Shown: positions 40,087 through 51,906 of the stretch, piece by piece
Layout of the letters: the number at the start of each line of letters is the position of its first letter
Numbering within the stretch: position 1 is the first letter of the stretch
Assembly (NCBI GenBank): GCA_021399435.1
Contig: JAJTUP010000027.1
Span: 434,001 to 498,000 of the forward strand
Length of the DNA: 64,000 nucleotides
Source: Diaporthe sp. PMI_573
Taxonomy: Eukaryota; Ascomycota; Sordariomycetes; Diaporthales; Diaporthaceae
Reading direction: 5' to 3'
The notes under the pieces: generated by a model
Databases searched by the model: none
What the model saw: the letters and a program-made list of their open reading frames with translations, nothing else
What the model was told of the DNA's origin: nothing
Position numbers and translations under genes: made by a program

Positions 40087-42292
40087 TCGATTTGGCGGTG
40101 CGGCCCAACACGCCCATGGGCGGACATTGATAGGAGGCCGGTTCGTGCCTGACGGTTTAAGACATGTATATTGCGGAGTATGAGCACGGCATTATCCGGC
40201 ATTAGATGAGTTCGAAGATCAGGCCATGTTTGACTTTACAATACTACTCTACAAATAAAGAATCATATGTTATGAGGCCCTTTTTTCCCCCCCCTTCCTT
40301 TTTCTTGTTCTTTTTGTGATGCTGCAGCTCGTCTTCTGACACCCATTGAACCCTGCGTGCTTGCCTCTGCTCTGTCGGCAATGTTGGACTCTAGTGCCTG
40401 GGTATTGGCAAGAGGAAGTCAAGTGTTTAGTACCCAAGGTGTTCGGTCTTTAAGATAAATGACATTCTGGGGGTGCCAAAATCGATGGAGAGTTGGTGAA
40501 ACATGCGTGTCCCCACGAAATCGAAATAGTGGCACCTCGAAAATGTCAACACCCTCCGCAGCCACGGCCACGGGATTGAACAGCTCCTTTACACCCAGGC
40601 TGCCAGGAAGGACACCAAGCACAACATCATACAGCGCGACATGTCCTCTTGCCGATTCACACCGACTTTTTCGTGGCGCACTAGAGCAGAGGTGAGGCTC
40701 GACTCCATCACATCTTAGGTTACGATCAACCGACGGCGCGACGGCATCAAGCCCCCTTATTCTGCTGTGACACCAAGTTGGATGTTTTTTCTCGAGGGAA
40801 ACAAGTAGGGTGTGATTTGTTCCCCCCATGTTGATTAGACTTCTGCAGGTGGTGCTTGCGCCGGTAATAAGAACGCTCGGCATCGGCATATTGAGGCTGG
40901 GACATATGAACAGGGATAAATTAGAACTGGCTCCCCGGCTTTTCCGTCCAAGTCATTGGCAAAGTCGAATTTTGAAGGCCGAGTGCGACGTCGCACTTGA
41001 TGGATTTGCTTTTACGAGGGGATCATCGATCTGAACTTGGCACTGCTGGAGAAAAAGTAATGGGACGTAGGGTGGTCGCAGTGGGACGTAGAAGTTATAT
41101 TGCGATGTACCCCAGCTTGTCTTGTTGATCCATTCCCTCGTGAACCTTTGTGGCCTGACTTTCGTGCCCTTCTTTTTTTTTTTCCTTTACTTCTTCTTTT
41201 TCTTTTTCGCCTGGGGTGCATGCGCAGTGGTGCAATTCTAAAGTCGTCGGCGCAAATACGCATACGCCAAGAGGGCAGCCTCTCCTGGACACCCGGCATC
41301 GGCAGAGGAGCACCGAGACAAGTAACATGCCGAGGCGGGATGAGAGAGGGCGTTGGCAGAAGGCGGTGAGTATAACCATGGGGAAGTCCTCCGTGGTCCA
41401 GACCAGGCCACAGGTTCCATGCGAGTGAGTGCATCGAGGAGGACTCGACGGCGCCCAACCGGAAGAGCTCCAGGCCCTGTTTTGGAGACAGGAGCTCGTG
41501 GCATGACAGGCAAGATCCCTCTCTGGCGACGCAGCAGCATAGCATCAAGTAGCAGTGGAGTGAGAAAACTCAAATCCCCACCCGGGGAGCAGGAACCCGA
41601 TATTTATTTCTTTTTTTTTTTTCCTTTTTTTTTTTTACTGAATCGTCGCAAAGTAGAGAGGGCATCGCATCTGTGCTTTGGCGGAAGAGACCCGCGGGAT
41701 GCCATTCGGGCGGTGTGGTGTCGCGGGGGCCGCGTACACATTAGACTTTTTTTCTCTCGTCCCTCCTTTCGGACTGTTTGCCAGTTTCCAGTTACTCCGT
41801 CGTGGGATGCTGCGACGTTGTGAGGAATGTGGCCACCACTTCCGCAGGTCCCAGGAAGGACGCTGGAAGAGAGTGGTGTTCGTCCGGGCTGGGCTGCAGG
41901 GGCGCACATGGATCGTCGCTGTCAGCTGCAGGTGGCCCCCCCGGCAGCCGGGGAAGTTCTGGGCAGAGCCCCACAGGAGCTCTTCCCTGACGGTTGATGG
42001 TACCGGGGAGGTGTAGCCGCGCGTCTCAGGGAGAGCAGGCACCGCCCGAGGGCACGGTGGAATGGGTCTCGCCGATGGCAGTTCCCTGAGGAGGCCTGGG
42101 AGGGTCATGCGGTGCGTGTTGGGGCCAGAACCCGGCAGATGGGGGGTGGGGTGTTTCCCATGAGGACAGGCGATGATGATGATGATGATGAAGAGGATGA
42201 AGAAGGTAAGGATGAGGCTCTGGGGCAGAATCCGGAGATGCATTAGGGCTGTCCAGGGGGGTGCCTGACTAGAAATGTACCTAGGCATGCAG

Positions 42293-42429
42293 GTGGGCTC
42301 CAGCAGGTGGGCTCCAGCAGGTGGGCTCCAACAGGTGGGCTCCAGCAGGTGAGATCCAGCAGGCGGGCTCCAGCAGGCGGGCTCCAGCAGGCGGGCTCCA
42401 GCAGGCGGGCTCCGGCAGGTGAGCTGCAG
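42293..42429 (+). repeat. 14-bp minisatellite, nine copies plus a partial
   Basis: Unit GTGGGCTCCAGCAG; copies 1-4 have GTGGG, copy 5 is diverged (GTGAGAT), copies 6-9 have GCGGG, so two sub-families stand side by side. Confidence 0.93.
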
Positions 42430-42467
42430 GTGACTGTGCAGTGCAGTGCAGACAGCAGAGGAGGGTC

Positions 42468-42509
42468 GCAGCGGCAGCGGCAGCGGCAGCGGCAGCGGCA
42501 GCGGCAGCG
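42468..42509 (+). repeat. GCAGCG hexamer repeat, about seven copies
   Basis: Near-perfect hexamers 40 bases past the 14-bp minisatellite; non-coding. Confidence 0.92.
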
Positions 42510-42872
42510 CCAACGCCCAGCGGTTAGTTTCGAGAGCACATCCAAGCAGCTGCATCGGCATTGGGTTGTTTCGAGAGGCGCCTGGGAGAGGAAGATGGGT
42601 GCGTGCCATGCCATGTCATTTGCGTAGCACAAACACAGACTGGGGGCTGAAGGGGCGAGGCGCTTCGACGTGACACAGCCATCTCGAGCGAAGCGCCGCG
42701 CGAGAAGGAACGCTGATACCTACCTAGGTACCCAGGTACTGTGTAGGCAACCCCTGCCGTTCCAGGTCCTACACAGTAGCCCCTCCGGCAGCCTTGCAGT
42801 GCCATCACCCATCCTCATGTCTGTCGGTCTCGACGGGCCTCCCGACCCGGGATATCTCTCCTCCAGCCTTGC

Positions 42873-42912
42873 TACCTACCTAGGTAGGTACCTACCAACC
42901 TACCCACCTACC
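42873..42912. repeat. ACCTACCTAGGTAGGT-type palindromic cluster
   Basis: Overlapping CCTACCTAGGTAGG words in both orientations. Related clusters occur at 42,718-42,738, 49,989-50,022 and 59,151-59,183. Confidence 0.8.
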
Positions 42913-43486
42913 CCTCTACCCCTCTGCGACAGCATCCACCCATCCTCACGCAGCCCTTGTGTGCGCCCATCCTCGCCTGCTCCCCATCTTCTTTGCTTCA
43001 CCGACTTTATATATGCTTTTGCGCTTGGAGGCTGGCTCTCTTCGCCCTCGGGCCTCTTCTGACCTGGTCCCGGCCCTGACCCCTGGTCCTGGCCCTCTCA
43101 TCATCTCGTCGTTGCGCTCGTGCTCATCAACAAATGCCAGGTCTCCCCCCCCCCTTCCGTGCTGTCGATTTCGGGGAAGCCATCCGTGCCTGACGCTGTC
43201 TGGAACAACACACTAAATAATAATACCCGCCCGACCCCAACAATCCCTTGGTGATTTGTGCCAGACCACTTGCTCCTCCTCGGTCGTCCGCGCGAGCAAC
43301 ATCTGCAGAGCAACAAGCGCCTTTTGCGACCGACGCCCAGCACACGCCAGGCGAGGGCGACCCAAGGCTCTGTTCGCCCGTCATTCGTTTTCTCGCCTGG
43401 CACTGTCCTGTCCCGTCCCACCCTCCTCGCAACCATCGACCCCCTCTAGGCTCATCTCAGCTGTCAGTCAGGCACGGAATCGCCTT

Positions 43487-43555
43487 TGCTCCTGCTCCTG
43501 CTCCTGCTCCCGCTCCCGCTCCCGCTACCGCTACCGCTCCTGCGCCTGCGCCTGC
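43487..43555 (+). repeat. Degenerate hexamer repeat (CTCCTG/CTCCCG/CTACCG/CTGCGC)
   Basis: About eleven 6-bp units drifting in sequence along the array; probably in the 5' leader of the CNL1-like gene. Confidence 0.85.
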
Positions 43556-44751
43556 TTTTCGCTACCTGTGCCGTCAAGAACGCCCGCCCTTGTCAGCAAC
43601 CGGCGCGGCCTCCGTCGCATACCACCCACACCAGCCGTCCGCGGCTCGGTTATCAGGGCAAAGAAACCGGCGAGCCATTTTCGCGCCTCTGAGCGCGCCC
43701 CCTCAAAGACAGATCATCTGCCTGCCCTCTGTCTCTGTCCCTGTCTCTGTCTCTGCCTCCCTCCCTGCCCTTGCGCAACCGAGGCAGAGGGATTCGCCCG
43801 GGGACGGCGCAGATCCAGCATCGTGGGGCAAGACAACCCGCAGGCCTACCCGGAATCACCGTTACATTTTGGTCCCTCACTGGCATGCACATTGTCTCGG
43901 GAGTCCTGCCTTCGGCGCTTCTCCTGGGCCATCTGCTCCTTGGATGCACACCTCCGTCGTCAACCTCGCTGTAGCACCACCATCCGGCCAAAGAGGAGAA
44001 CCCTCCCGCCGACTGGTCTTTTCCTACTCGGCTCGGGCTGCTTATACACCCCCTCGTTGCAGACTGCCCACCATCACCCACCGGCCCCGTGCCGCATCTT
44101 TTCTCCCCTCTCCTTATCTTTGCTGGTCGGCAGGTCGACAGTAATTCTCAGTCTCCTACTTGCGTTATATATCCTCGCTCCTTGCATCACACCATAATAC
44201 AAACTTCCAACACCGGCTGTCAGTTGTGATTCCCGGCCAGCCCCGCGGCGGATTCCCACCTGGTAAACCTGCGGTCAAATCGTGCGCGCCTCGTCAACAG
44301 CAGTCTCATCCTACACACAGCATTGCCATGAGCGCATCTGCTCCGGAACAATGACGCCGTGCGCGAAGCAGCCGCAGACGCTTCAGTTGAGGTCGCTATC
44401 GTTGTCCTCCCCGCGTGGGACGACTCGGCGCTGTGCCCCGTACCCCGCAATCCGACTGTGGGATTGTTACCGTCTGCCTCCGAGTTGGTCACACCGCAAC
44501 CACTGTGGTTCTACACGCCGAAAACACACCCGGCCATCGGTCAGTCGCGTTGCGACTTGACGGGGGTTGAGGTGCTGCTTTGCGCGCCCGAGTCCCCTGG
44601 AGGGACCTCACCGGGGCCTACGACCCCTCGCACGGAGTTGAAGCACACGCCGAGTCCCCACGTAGCAGCAGCTTCTTGACCGCTCCGCTTCCGCCGACAA
44701 CCCCCCTCCGGCCCCCGCTCTCCGGACACACCTGAAACCTTGCCCGGGACC

Positions 44752-45324
44752 ATGTCATCTTCGTCGCAGGCGCCCCAGGCCGTCCCTGTCAGTCAGCTGG
44801 GCCTTTCGGCCGACGAGGTTTCGGTCCTCCAGCACGCACAGAGGGAGGCAGCTGCCGGCGGATCAAGCTCTTCGCGCGCAGCCAGTCGTGCGTCCTCGCA
44901 GGGCCTTCTGATACTCGACAGCAGCTCCCTTGCGCAGCTGGGACGCCACTTCGACCGCCTCATGCAGCAGATCTCCCAGCAGCTAGACCACCTGACCGAG
45001 CAGTCCCAGATCGTCACCATGGCCGTGTATGACGAGGCTGGCAACCTGATGGACAACTGCGATGTTGAGATCCGGAGGTTCCATTCGATCATGGCACAAA
45101 TCGACGACCTTGAGGTCGAGTTCGACCGCATCCGTCACATTCGAGACATCGTTCGAGGCTACCGGCAGAGGGTACAGGAGATGGAACGCGCCTTGGAAAG
45201 CTCTCAGCCGAGCTCGTCCCGCCATCATTCGAGCAGTAGCAGGCACGGGCATTCCTCGCATGGCCACCATTCATCATCATCATCACATCGACACCACCAT
45301 GGCCATCGGAGGGAGAGGCATTGA
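44752..45324 (+). CDS. CNL1: CNL1-like BLOC-1 complex subunit
   Basis: 190 residues in a single exon; ATG 44752 in a good context (GGGACC). After a Ser/Ala-rich start come GLSADEVSVLQHAQREAAAG and SRAASRASSQGLLILDSSSL. A coiled-coil region (LGRHFDRLMQQISQQLDHL, YDEAGNLMDNCDVEIRRFHS, DLEVEFDRIRHIRDIVRGYR) follows. This order matches my recollection of fungal CNL1, a subunit of the biogenesis of lysosome-related organelles complex 1, which in yeast works in endosomal Rab regulation. Only helical features support the call. The last 35 residues are nearly all His, Ser, Arg and Gly, an odd tail. It converges on choline kinase. Confidence 0.62.
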   Translation: MSSSSQAPQAVPVSQLGLSADEVSVLQHAQREAAAGGSSSSRAASRASSQGLLILDSSSLAQLGRHFDRLMQQISQQLDHLTEQSQIVTMAVYDEAGNLMDNCDVEIRRFHSIMAQIDDLEVEFDRIRHIRDIVRGYRQRVQEMERALESSQPSSSRHHSSSSRHGHSSHGHHSSSSSHRHHHGHRRERH

Positions 45325-46556
45325 GACGAACGAGGGAAGGAAAGGACGAGAAAGAGATACCTATCATAAAAGAAGACAGCAAGGCACCTGGGTCCTGGAT
45401 CCCCGCAAGGGAAGGGAGGGCCAGGAGGCAAACCGCAATGTTCGAGGAAGTCCGCATCCGGGCGACTGGAATATTATGAAGGAAGTTGGGGGACACTGTC
45501 GTACAGCGTGCTCGGCCGAGCATTGTCGGTCAAGACAACAGCAAACACGGCAAACACGCCTCGTCTCACGACGACATGGATTGGTTAGAAACTGAGGTCA
45601 CGCGGCCGTATGGAAACACAAAAAAGATTCATTTTATTTTGCGGAAGGAGGACTCCATTGCCAGAAAGCAAGCAACTCATTTGCGGGTGACTACAGAACC
45701 GCAGCTTGCACCCCAAACGAAGAGATCGATGTCACAGAGGCCGTACCTCTCTCAAAGTTGAAGCAGGGCTCGACCTCAGTTCACTTGTCTCGGCGATGCC
45801 GAGGTCTCCAGGGAAAGGCGAACGGCGGACGGTCGATGGCAGAAATTCCCTTATTGTCTTCTTCTCCCATGGATGGGGTGGTCTATCTCTTTCTTTAAGA
45901 TCGATCTGCGCCTCACGGCTGGACTAAGAAGGGACTATTTAGCCTCGCGGCAAGTATGATGACGACGACGATACGACGATACCGAATTCTCCTTTTTTTT
46001 TTTTTTTTTTTTCGCTCTTCTTCATCACCCTTATTCTTGCTCGACTCTGTTCGACCTATCTGTATCTAAAACTGTGGTCCTTTGCGTGGCGGTTTGCCTT
46101 TTAGCGTGTACTTGTATCGGTGCGCGCAATGTGGTTTGGCACCTCGGAACATTTGGCGTGGGCGAGAAGTGGGTGTGTGGAGAAGGAGAAAACAAGATTG
46201 TATCTTGTCATATACCCCCATAGTTGAACCAAGCTCGTAACTCCTAGATGTGTTTGCCTGATGAGTTGAGTGTGCAAGTGATCATTTCATGGTTGCGGGT
46301 GTGAACGTTCCCTGCGCCTAAGCAAAAGATCCCCAACAAAGTCCAGTTAGTAATCAGTCAGGTTTTCCCGCAACGGCAGTAGATGTGATTCTCGAAAGGC
46401 TATTGATACAATTTCTACTGCTGTCATCTCAGGCTTGCTATGTCGTGCCCCCAAGGCTTGACACCATCGTCGCACAGACTTGACGATCCATTGAGCGAGC
46501 ACCTTGACCCCCAAGATGACAATACAGCACGCCTTGTCAATCTCCCATTCACAATC
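45325..46556. other. 3' flanks of two convergent genes
   Basis: No gene. Contains a run of 20 T at 45,993-46,012; shared downstream region of the CNL1-like gene and choline kinase. Confidence 0.55.
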
Positions 46557-49401
46557 TCAGTAATCGATCGTCTTGATCCTTCCCCGCAGACCGTCCGGCA
46601 GCTCCTCCAGCTTGATGAGCCCCATTTGGACACAGTCGCCCCAGAAGAAGAGCGCGCGCTCGTGCGCGTACGAGAGGTAGTCAAACCCCTCCTCGTCCTC
46701 GCCCCCGCCGCCGCCTTCGCCGCCGCTGCCGGCAGCACTACCCTCGGACGCCACAGGCGAGGCCGGCGCCTGGCCCTGATCGTCACCCCCCTCTCGCCCA
46801 CTGCCCTCCGCATGATGCTCAGTATACCCGGGTATCTTGGCCTGCACGATACCCCAAGCGACCCACTGGGCACTGTTCATGGCGCGCCAAAGCCGCGTCT
46901 CCCTGATGAGCTCCTCGACTCGCTGGTCTACAGCGCCCTCCGCTCGGCGCTCTTCCTCCTTCCACCCGCCGGGAGGTGCGCGTGCATCGAGCATGAACTC
47001 GACAACGGAGCTGCTCGGGTGCTGCGGCGTTACCTGGGGTGTTGCCGAGGGTGTGACGTCCGCGTCCGACGAGGCGGATGCCGGCATGGAAGACGCAATC
47101 TTGGGTCGATGCTCGATGTACGCCTTAATGAAGCGCTGCTGCTCCTCAATCGAAGGATAGCGCTCCACGCTGCACGCGAATGGCGCGTGCGGGTCATGGT
47201 AGTTGTACGCCCACTCGGTGAAGTGGTTTGCAAACTCACAACCGGGCAGGTTGGCTGAGGCATACTCGAAGTCGATGACGATGAGCTGCTTGTGTTGGTT
47301 CTCAGGCTGCAGGAGCGGGGATTTCTCGTCGTCTGTGCAAACGCGGAGGATGTTGCCGTATTGTGTCTTGGATTTGTGAGTAAGCGATTCGAAAACTCAG
47401 TGGGCTGAGCCCGGGTTGTTAAAGATAAAGGGAGACTTACATCGTTGTGAGCGAAGACGAGCTTCTCACGGATGCCTTCAGACCCATAGAACTGGATGAG
47501 GAAGTCCCGATACTTGTCAACCATGGCTTTGAACTTGGGCCATTCTACACCACAAACAAAACCTGCCTGTTTCCAAGTATCTGACCCCCCGGCCGGCCTA
47601 GCCGCGTCATTGGCTGCAACGAGCGAGTCGAGGAAGTGTGACCTTCTTTCAACATTTTCCACCCAACTGTCCCAGTTCTTGAACAATGTGGGGCCACCGT
47701 GCCTCTCCTCCTCAAGAAGCTCAATACCAGAGTGCAGCTCACGCATGCGTTTAGCGATCTGCTTGGATGTTGCTGCTTGCCGCATCTCTTCAGGGGTCAG
47801 GGGTACAGCGTTGAAGAATTGCTCAAATCGACCGTTGGTGAACGTTCCCAGCATCCGTGGCCCTATCCTCTTCCGGGCCAGGCGCTTCAAAATGCTGAGT
47901 TCGTTGTCCCGATCGATCAGGTTCTCGACGTGGGGCCCGTAAATTCGCAACAACAGCTTCTGGGGCTTTTTCTTAACAACCTCCGAGTCGCCGGGTGGTA
48001 TGCTTTCGGGGGGTGTCACAACATAGACTGCATTGGTCAGGGCGCCGCTCAGTCGCTCAACTTGAATGTCCTCGCCGGAGTCGAGAGCCACGCGCCTCCA
48101 GCCCTTGAGCCGAAGCGTATGCGCGAGGCGGATGATCTCGTTCTTGAAAGCTGCCCAAGCCTTCCTCTCTTTCTCTTCCCGCTTGCCGGATATAGATGAA
48201 TTCTCATCCGCAGACGATTTGCTATATTTCAACGTTTTGGTGTTGTCAAGGATAGCATCGCAACTCGGCACTACGGCATCTCCGTCCACGTAGTCCGTGT
48301 CCGAAGAATAGGCTCGTGAAAGTTGGAGAGAGGCGCGCGAAGACGCCTTTTTGCGGTGCGAGAGTCTTCGGCCCAGTTTCGCGCCGTAGTGCGGTACAGA
48401 AGCGATCCCCAAGGCAGCCATGCTATCGTCGAGAATGCGTTGCAGCCGATCGAGGGACACGTCGCTAGAGTTGGAGTCGATAGAGGCCGTCCTGCGCAGC
48501 GCGTTCTCGGCATCTGGCTCCGCCTCTGGCTCTTCAGGCACCGGAGGCTCCTCAGGCTGAGCCTTGTGCTTCCGCCGCGAGTGAAGGTGGTGGTGGTGGT
48601 GGTGCTTCCGGGGCCTCTTGGTCTCCCGCTTGGCTTTCTCACGCTGAAGCCATTCAGCCACCTGAGCGAGTAGCTTCTCAGACGCGCGGTCGATTCTTTG
48701 GGAGCCACTGTGAAGCTGGTGAGAGCCCTGCGGCTGTTGGTCACCTTGGGCTGCAGCATCTTCTGGGAGCTGTGGCAAGGATGACAAGCTTTGGTTCCCA
48801 TTGAGATCCAGAGTATCAATACTGCTCTGGCTGGCGAAGGACGTTCGGGATGAGTTCGCCGCTGGCAAAGGCGGTCGCCCACTGAGGCGCCTCCCGCTCA
48901 CGCTGGCAGCGAATTCCCTCCTTGGCCTTGGCTCCTCCTGAGGGAGGGGCTCAGGCTCAGCGATTTGGACAGCTAGAGGTAATCTATGTCAGCAAAAGCC
49001 ACATGAAGATGCTTATCGAGGCAAACAACAGTCATATACGGCGTTTTGGAGAGACGCCTTTTGCATTCCGTCCGCTGAGACAGTCAAGGCCAACTCATCT
49101 CGGCTCTCTCACCTTGGCCACGCATTCAAGAAATCACGGATACGATGATGAGATTGCATGCGGTCCAGAGCACTACAAGAGACCGTGACAACCACGTTTG
49201 GGGTGAGCTGCGCTCTGTGCGGGCTGCAGATGCGGGCGCCCCACAAAAGTAACGGGAAGGTGAGAGCAGAAGCAGCTCGAGTTTGGGGGGGTTCCTACCC
49301 TTTGTCGGGCCACAAGGTGGGATTTGGGCGACATCGTCCTCGTTCTTCAGGGCAGACCTGATAGGCTGGCCTTGGGCGTTGAGGAGTGGCGCTGAAGGCA
49401 T
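46557..49401 (-). CDS. CKI1: Choline kinase
   Basis: Three exons, 49,401-49,299, 48,972-47,441 and 47,366-46,557; 814 residues with phases that fit. Intron 1 is 326 bases with donor GTAGGA, intron 2 is 74 bases. Residues 1-250 are mostly disordered, with a His run (RKHHHHHHLHSRR) and Ser-rich segments typical of fungal choline kinases. The kinase fold starts near 270; VERLSGALTNAVYVV is the nucleotide-binding part, HNDTQYGN at 543-550 is the Brenner phosphotransferase motif (split exactly by intron 2 after HND) and DFEYA at 577-581 is the metal site. ANHFTEWAYNY and a C-terminal WGxxxxGxI-like end complete the family pattern. It phosphorylates choline in the CDP-choline route to phosphatidylcholine. 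All key residues are present. Confidence 0.93.
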
Positions 49402-49697
49402 GATTGATGGCAGGGTCTGATGTGGATTCAAAAAGAGTCGCAGAGCAATAGGGTTCCGTCTTGTCGGGCGGGCCAACAGTTATGGCCCAGCTGAACGTAG
49501 TCGGAAAATAATGTGCGGTGAGAAGCAAGGTAGAGTAGGAGCCACGGCAGAGGGGAGGCCTGCCACGGCTATCTATGCTGGAAAAGATGCAGAAGATGAT
49601 AGATACAAGGGCAGGAATCGGCTCCTTTGTGCGCAAAGTGTGCGCTGTGGACGGACAGAGAGAGGCGATGTTGAGATTGGGGGACGTGGGAAGCGGG

Positions 49698-49744
49698 CAG
49701 GGGCCAGGGCAGGGGCAGGGGCCAGGGGCAGGGGCAGGGGTGCA
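49698..49744 (+). repeat. GGGGCA/GGGGCCA tandem G-rich repeat
   Basis: Seven runs of three or four G spaced by two or three bases; fits the G-quadruplex pattern on the plus strand, about 300 bases upstream of the choline kinase start. Confidence 0.85.
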
Positions 49745-49988
49745 GGAAGGTTATCATGTGTCAAGAGCTTTTTCCTCTCGCGCTTGTCAATCGAAATGAC
49801 AGGCAGCAGGCGGTTGCGGCAAGTACAGAGTAACAAAGCTTGGAAGCCTGAATTGGATGGCATGAGGAGAGTTGGTCGTGACTTGCTGGCCTGAGCCGTG
49901 GCGGTGACGTAAGTAGCGCCTCCCGTCTCTTCTGTCTGCCTCGGTGCCCGGGCCGCTACTGGACAAGGCCAGCTGGACTCACCCACCA

Positions 49989-50022
49989 CCTAGGCACATA
50001 GGTAGGTACCTAGGTAGGTAGG
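49989..50022. repeat. CCTAGGTAGGTACC-type palindromic cluster
   Basis: Same word family as 42,873-42,912. Confidence 0.75.
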
Positions 50023-50380
50023 CATCTGCACCGTACAGCGAACCGCTCCGCGGCGAGGCCTCCCCCCTCGGCAAAACCTGAAGCTATCGTGCGAGACAGT
50101 AGTACATGGCCTGGCGTCACATGGCTCGGAAGGGAAGATGCACTTCCAAACGGCTTGAATCCCCACCCATCGCATTTGAGCCGCGTCAATCGCGTGAGCC
50201 GCGTCTTGCCGCGGCTGGTGACGCTCTGGACGACTCAGTCTGCCACTTGCAGACCACTCTTGTCAGGTATCATACAACATTCTAGCAAAGCCCTGCCCAC
50301 CCCTCGCAGGCTGTAGCTCGCCATCGCGGACGCGAGCAGTTGGGTGAGTGGAGAGATTACGCTGGCTCAAAACAGCTCCA

Positions 50381-51411
50381 TCACCGCTTCCTGAATTGTC
50401 CCTTCCACTCCCTCATGTGGCCTAGAATCACGCTCGACGCCTGGTCAGGCGAGTGTTGCCGTCCCAACGCCTCGACGAAATCGCCCTCCGGGTCCATCAG
50501 ATAGAAATATATGCTGTGGTCGACCAGGTAGTCCTGCCCCGCTGGGACCTTGGAAGGTGTGCTGAAGTAGACCCTGTATGCCTTGCACATGGCCTTGATC
50601 TCATCATACGTGCCCGTCAGCCCCACGAACCCGGGGTGGAACTCGGCCAGGTAGCTCTTAAGCTCCTGAGGACCGTCGCGCGCAGGGTCACATGTCACGA
50701 AGACCCCATTCAGCCCGCCGGGAATCTCCTTCTCGACGTTGTCGAACATGACTGCCATCTTGTCGAGCTCTTCAGGGCAGATGTCCGGGCAGTGTGTAAA
50801 GCCGAAGTAGACCTGCATGTGCGCGCACGGCGCCCGTTTTAGCTATCACTTTCGCAGGTTTAGAGTCGCACCGTTGTTGCAGCGGGGTTCCTCACCAGGG
50901 AGTACCGGCCCTTCATGTCCTGGTCGGTGAAGGGCTTGCCGTCCTGGTCCACAAGCTTGAACGACCCGCCGACCTTTGGCTTCCCCACCGCTTTATTTGC
51001 CTCTGCTATGCGCTTCTTCTGCATGCGCTCTTTCTCGTGCTCGAAATACCAGGTCAGGCCGCCGGCTGTTACGACGAATAGCACGAGTGCTTTCAGAGAG
51101 AAGGGCTGCGATTCGACTTGAGTTAGCTCCGCCGCTGTTGTGCCCCGCGCATGAAAGGCGACTGGCTGCTCGACTTGTCTGCCTACCCCTATTTGATATC
51201 GGCTCTTGGCCTCCTCGACCGACTTGTACTTGAAGCGCTTCTGCACCAACGGCTGATGCCTCGAGGGCTGGTTGAGGGTGTTTGTGAGGGCTGGCCGTCG
51301 AGTGGCGGAGGTCTGCGACGAGGAAAGGAACCGCCGGCATTGTCGCGGGGGTACTTGCGTTTCCTGGAAGGCCTTTAGCAATGCCCTGGATGGGGCCATT
51401 GATCGAGACAT
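50381..51411 (-). CDS. SCO1: SCO1/SCO2 cytochrome c oxidase copper chaperone
   Basis: Two exons, 51,411-50,896 (172 codons) and 50,812-50,381; 315 residues. The 83-base intron has donor GTGAGG and acceptor CATGCAG. The N-terminus is basic and Ser/Thr-rich (mitochondrial presequence); residues 105-123 (LKALVLFVVTAGGLTWYF) span the inner membrane; the rest is the thioredoxin-like domain of the intermembrane space. Copper ligands are present: C180-P-D-I-C184 and His271 in DYLVDHS. Sco proteins deliver copper to the CuA site of Cox2. An upstream in-frame region exists, but ATG 51411 gives the proper presequence. Divergent from the SPP1-like gene, 495 bases apart. Confidence 0.95.
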
Positions 51412-51906
51412 GGTGTTTGTGGCGAGGCGAGAGGAGTTGCAGGTGAAGACCAAAGTTTCACGCCACCGATTCGGACAAAGAGTACCCCAGGCCACGACTA
51501 CGGGGGCCGGGGCCGAGATCGATAGCTCACCGAAAATCCAAAAAGCTGCAGGAGCTCGGGCCAGTTCGCGACTTCTCCAAAGACACGCTGGGTGGAGTCC
51601 AACGTGGAGCCGAGCAGCCGCCAATCAGCTCTCACTGCCTCCACGCTCAGGATGTTGCGAAGGGAATGAATTAATGAGATAAACAGGCTCGCGGTATCCC
51701 ATCCACTTCCTGTTGCATCAATCATCAAGCACAGTCCAGCTGCTTCCTGACTGGCCTTGTAATTCTGGTCATTTTGACGTCTGAAAATTCAGCCGCGTCA
51801 TCCGGAAAGGGGCTGATAAACCACATCCTGTGGATGTCTTCACGAGCTCACAACACTTCACTGTTCAGCCACCAGAGCCTACTGTACGCCCCCACCAGCC
51901 ATCGCC
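51412..51906. promoter_or_regulatory. Shared divergent promoter of SCO1 and the SPP1-like gene
   Basis: 495 bases between two ATGs on opposite strands must hold both promoters. A minus-strand open stretch continues upstream of the SCO1 start but shows no conserved protein. No clear TATA box was identified. Confidence 0.6.

Larger units (their letters stand above)
40087..44751. other. 4.7-kb gene-poor, GC- and repeat-rich spacer
   Basis: Between the HAD gene and the CNL1-like gene. It holds a 14-bp minisatellite, two hexamer-type repeats, T-runs at 41,170-41,640 and clusters of ACCTACCTAGGTAGGT. Long overlapping plus frames at 43,248-44,197 are repeat-driven and lie in what is probably the CNL1 leader. 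A minus frame at 40,419-40,889 (156 codons) has no recognised motif. Confidence 0.45.
49402..50380. other. Region upstream of choline kinase and downstream of SCO1
   Basis: No gene. Probable choline kinase promoter, with a G-rich repeat at 49,698-49,744 and a CCTAGGTAGG cluster at 49,989-50,022. Confidence 0.5.

Noticed and set aside
40419..40889. Minus frame of 156 codons
   Set aside because: Somewhat protein-like but no motif, homologue or splice signals recognised; not enough to annotate.
43248..44197. Two overlapping plus frames of 298 and 313 codons
   Set aside because: They exist because of C-rich, stop-poor hexamer repeats; composition is Arg/Pro/Ser noise in both frames and no motif is seen.
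46440..47258. Plus frame of 272 codons
   Set aside because: Antisense shadow of choline kinase exon 3.
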